Shown one piece after another: positions 12,768 to 14,594 of a stretch of 14,594 nucleotides of DNA. Position 1 is the first letter of the stretch; each line of letters starts with the position of its first letter. The DNA is taken from NCBI GenBank assembly GCA_946478675.1, contig CAMLEF010000079.1:1-14594 (forward strand), read 5' to 3'. The notes below the pieces were generated by a model. It made no database searches. It was not told the origin of the DNA and was given only the letters and a program-made list of their open reading frames with translations. This stretch comes from an uncultured Flavobacteriales bacterium (GTDB taxonomy: Bacteria > Bacteroidota > Bacteroidia > Palsa-965). The position numbers were made by a program, and so were the translations under genes.

Positions 12768-14594
12768 ATGATTCCCAAGGAGACCGTCGATCGTATTTTC
12801 GACACCGCGCGCATTGAAGACGTGGTGGGCGAATTCGTGTCGCTGAAAAGGCGCGGCGCGAACATGATCGGCCTGTGTCCGTTCCATAACGAAAAGACGC
12901 CGTCGTTCAACGTTTCTCCTGCAAGAGGAATTTACAAATGCTTCGGCTGCGGAAAAGGCGGCAACTCGGTGAACTTCGTGATGGAGCACGAGCACCTTTC
13001 CTACCCGGAAGCGTTGCGCTGGCTCGCGAAGAAATACAACATCACGATCGAAGAAGAAGAAGTTTCTTCTGAGCAGCAGGCGCGCGACAACGAACGCGAG
13101 AGCCTCTTCATCGTTTCTTCGTTCGCGCAAAAGCATTTCACGAAAAATCTTCACGAGACCGAAGAAGGCAAAGCGATCGGTCTTTCGTATTTCCGTGAGC
13201 GCGGCATGCGTCCCGACATCATCGAGAAATTCCAGCTCGGCTACAGTCCCGACGTGTGGCGCGACCTGACGGATGCGGCGATGGCGGCCGGCTACAAGCT
13301 GGAGTATCTCGTGAAAGCGGGTCTCACGATCCAGAACGACCAGGATCCGTCGAAATACTACGACCGTTTCAAAGGCCGCGTGATCTTTCCTGTGCACAAT
13401 GCGAGCGGTCGCGTGATCGCGTTCGGCGGACGCACGCTGAAGACGGACAAGAAGCTGGCGAAGTACATCAACTCGCCGGAGACGGAGATCTACCACAAGA
13501 GCAATGTGCTCTACGGTTTGTTCTTCGCGAAGAAGAAGATCATCGAGGACGACGTGTGTTATCTCGTCGAAGGCTACACAGACGTGACGTCGATGCACCA
13601 GGCGGGGATCGAAAACGTGGTCGCTTCTTCAGGCACGTCGCTCACGGTGGAGCAGATCCGTTTGATCCGCCGTTACACGAACAACATCACGATCCTTTAC
13701 GACGGCGACCCGGCGGGCATCAAAGCGAGCTTCCGCGGCATCGACCTGATCCTCGAGGAAGGCATGAACGTGCGCGTGTTGCTCTTCCCCGATAACGACG
13801 ACCCGGATTCGTATTCGAAGAAAGTTACGAGCGAGCAGCTGAAGGATTTCATCCGCGACAACACGAAGGATTTCATCCGCTTCAAAACGGAATTGCTTTC
13901 GACGGACGTCGGCGGCGACCCGATCAAAAAGGCGGCGCTCATCCGTGATATCGTCGAGAGCATCGCGCTCATCCCGGATGCGATCACGCGGAGTGTATTC
14001 GTCAAAGACTGCAGCCGCATCCTCGACATCGAAGAGCAGACGCTGCTGAACGAGCTGAACAAGCAGCGCCGGAAACAATTCGAGAAGAAAAGAGAAAACG
14101 AAGCGAAGCAGCAATCGTCAACCGTCGTTGCGCCGGAAGAAGGAGGTTTCGTTCCCGACATCGCAGCGAAGCCGCAAGAGAAAGCCGCGCTCGATCAGCA
14201 GACGCGCCAGGAGTTCCAGGAGCGGGAAGTGATCCGGCTGTTGCTGAACTATGCGACGCAACCGGTGATGGCGGAATCGGAAGATGAAGAAGGAAAGCCG
14301 GTGGAGATCGAAGTGACGTTCGCGGATTTCGTGCTGAACGAGCTCGACCACGACCAGATGCAGTTCGAAGATCCGATCTACAACAAGATCCTCAACGAAT
14401 ACCGCCAGCACGCCGCCAACGGCGCAATTCCCGACCTGAATTATTTCGTCAATTACCCGGAGAAAGAGCTCAGCCAGGCGGTCATCGACCTGGTGACGAT
14501 CCCGTACCAGCTTTCCGACTGGGAGAAGCACTTCATCTACGTGCAGACGGAAAACATGATGCTCAAAAAAGCGGCGCTGCATGCCACGCATTCC
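12768..14594 (+). CDS. dnaG: DNA primase DnaG (3' end cut by window edge)
   Basis: 609 codons from the ATG at 12768, still open at the right edge. DnaG makes RNA primers for replication together with the DnaB helicase. The CHC2 zinc-binding domain has Cys37, His40, Cys58 and Cys61 (LCPFH and KCFGCGKGGN). The RNA-polymerase core includes YFRERG (141-146), GRVIFPVHNASGRVIAFGGRTL (203-224) and KYINSPET (232-239). The TOPRIM catalytic motifs are LVEGYTDV (266-273, Glu268), YDGDPAG (311-317, Asp312 and Asp314) and DPDSY (345-349), all intact. From about 430 on lies a charged linker, then the start of the C-terminal helicase-binding region. The start is the first in-frame ATG giving the usual MIPKETVDRIFDTARIEDVVGEFV opening. 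No standard promoter box is obvious just upstream. Confidence 0.96.
   Translation, partial: MIPKETVDRIFDTARIEDVVGEFVSLKRRGANMIGLCPFHNEKTPSFNVSPARGIYKCFGCGKGGNSVNFVMEHEHLSYPEALRWLAKKYNITIEEEEVSSEQQARDNERESLFIVSSFAQKHFTKNLHETEEGKAIGLSYFRERGMRPDIIEKFQLGYSPDVWRDLTDAAMAAGYKLEYLVKAGLTIQNDQDPSKYYDRFKGRVIFPVHNASGRVIAFGGRTLKTDKKLAKYINSPETEIYHKSNVLYGLFFAKKKIIEDDVCYLVEGYTDVTSMHQAGIENVVASSGTSLTVEQIRLIRRYTNNITILYDGDPAGIKASFRGIDLILEEGMNVRVLLFPDNDDPDSYSKKVTSEQLKDFIRDNTKDFIRFKTELLSTDVGGDPIKKAALIRDIVESIALIPDAITRSVFVKDCSRILDIEEQTLLNELNKQRRKQFEKKRENEAKQQSSTVVAPEEGGFVPDIAAKPQEKAALDQQTRQEFQEREVIRLLLNYATQPVMAESEDEEGKPVEIEVTFADFVLNELDHDQMQFEDPIYNKILNEYRQHAANGAIPDLNYFVNYPEKELSQAVIDLVTIPYQLSDWEKHFIYVQTENMMLKKAALHATHS

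Noticed and set aside
12660..13598. 312-codon minus-strand open frame opposite dnaG
   Set aside because: It is a shadow of the primase coding strand; the real frame has intact zinc and TOPRIM motifs.

Overview
The window looks like chromosomal DNA of a Bacteroidota bacterium with fairly high GC. The evidence is a C-terminal type IX secretion (T9SS) sorting domain, the Bacteroidota-specific gene order DUF4271-hemD-rnpA-yidD, several TAnnTTTG (-7) promoter boxes, and little sign of Shine-Dalgarno pairing before most starts. Every product assignment comes from reading the translations. No database search was run.

Left part (1-3876): The 3' end of a GT87/DUF2029-like membrane glycosyltransferase runs off the left edge. 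It overlaps, tail to tail, a small minus-strand lipoprotein that lies 5 bp downstream of an O-antigen ligase (Wzy/WaaL-type) gene. After a structured, apparently non-coding gap of 310 bp come two plus-strand lipoprotein genes: a Thr/Ser-rich one and a DUF4142 protein. This part is cell-envelope business: surface polysaccharide plus lipoproteins.

Middle part (4223-8279, minus strand): This is a compact cluster, in transcription order DUF4271 membrane protein, hemD, rnpA, yidD and a ctpA-like S41 protease. It combines haem synthesis, tRNA 5' maturation, membrane-protein insertion and periplasmic proteolysis. A hairpin terminator follows ctpA. Upstream, yceI (secreted lipocalin-like) and an acyl-CoA dehydrogenase of glutaryl-CoA dehydrogenase type are divergently transcribed from a shared control region. 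That region carries two TAnnTTTG boxes and a central palindrome.

Right part (10341-14594): The dehydrogenase ends in a terminator embedded in a dispersed-looking hairpin repeat. Next come a two-gene cassette of unknown function with its own strong promoter-like sequence, a T9SS-exported protein with a beta-sandwich-like ectodomain, a 290-bp gap filled by nested inverted repeats, and the first 609 codons of primase dnaG, which runs off the right edge.

The most unusual feature is the gaps. At least four contain imperfect hairpins built from short repeated words: AACCACGGAGACAC, a CATAGA variant, GGAGTCCGGAGT, and ATGTGCCGAT together with AATTCAAAATTCAA. The most intriguing unexplained genes are the two at 10537-11346. 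I saw no tRNA, rRNA, CRISPR array, transposase or integrase.
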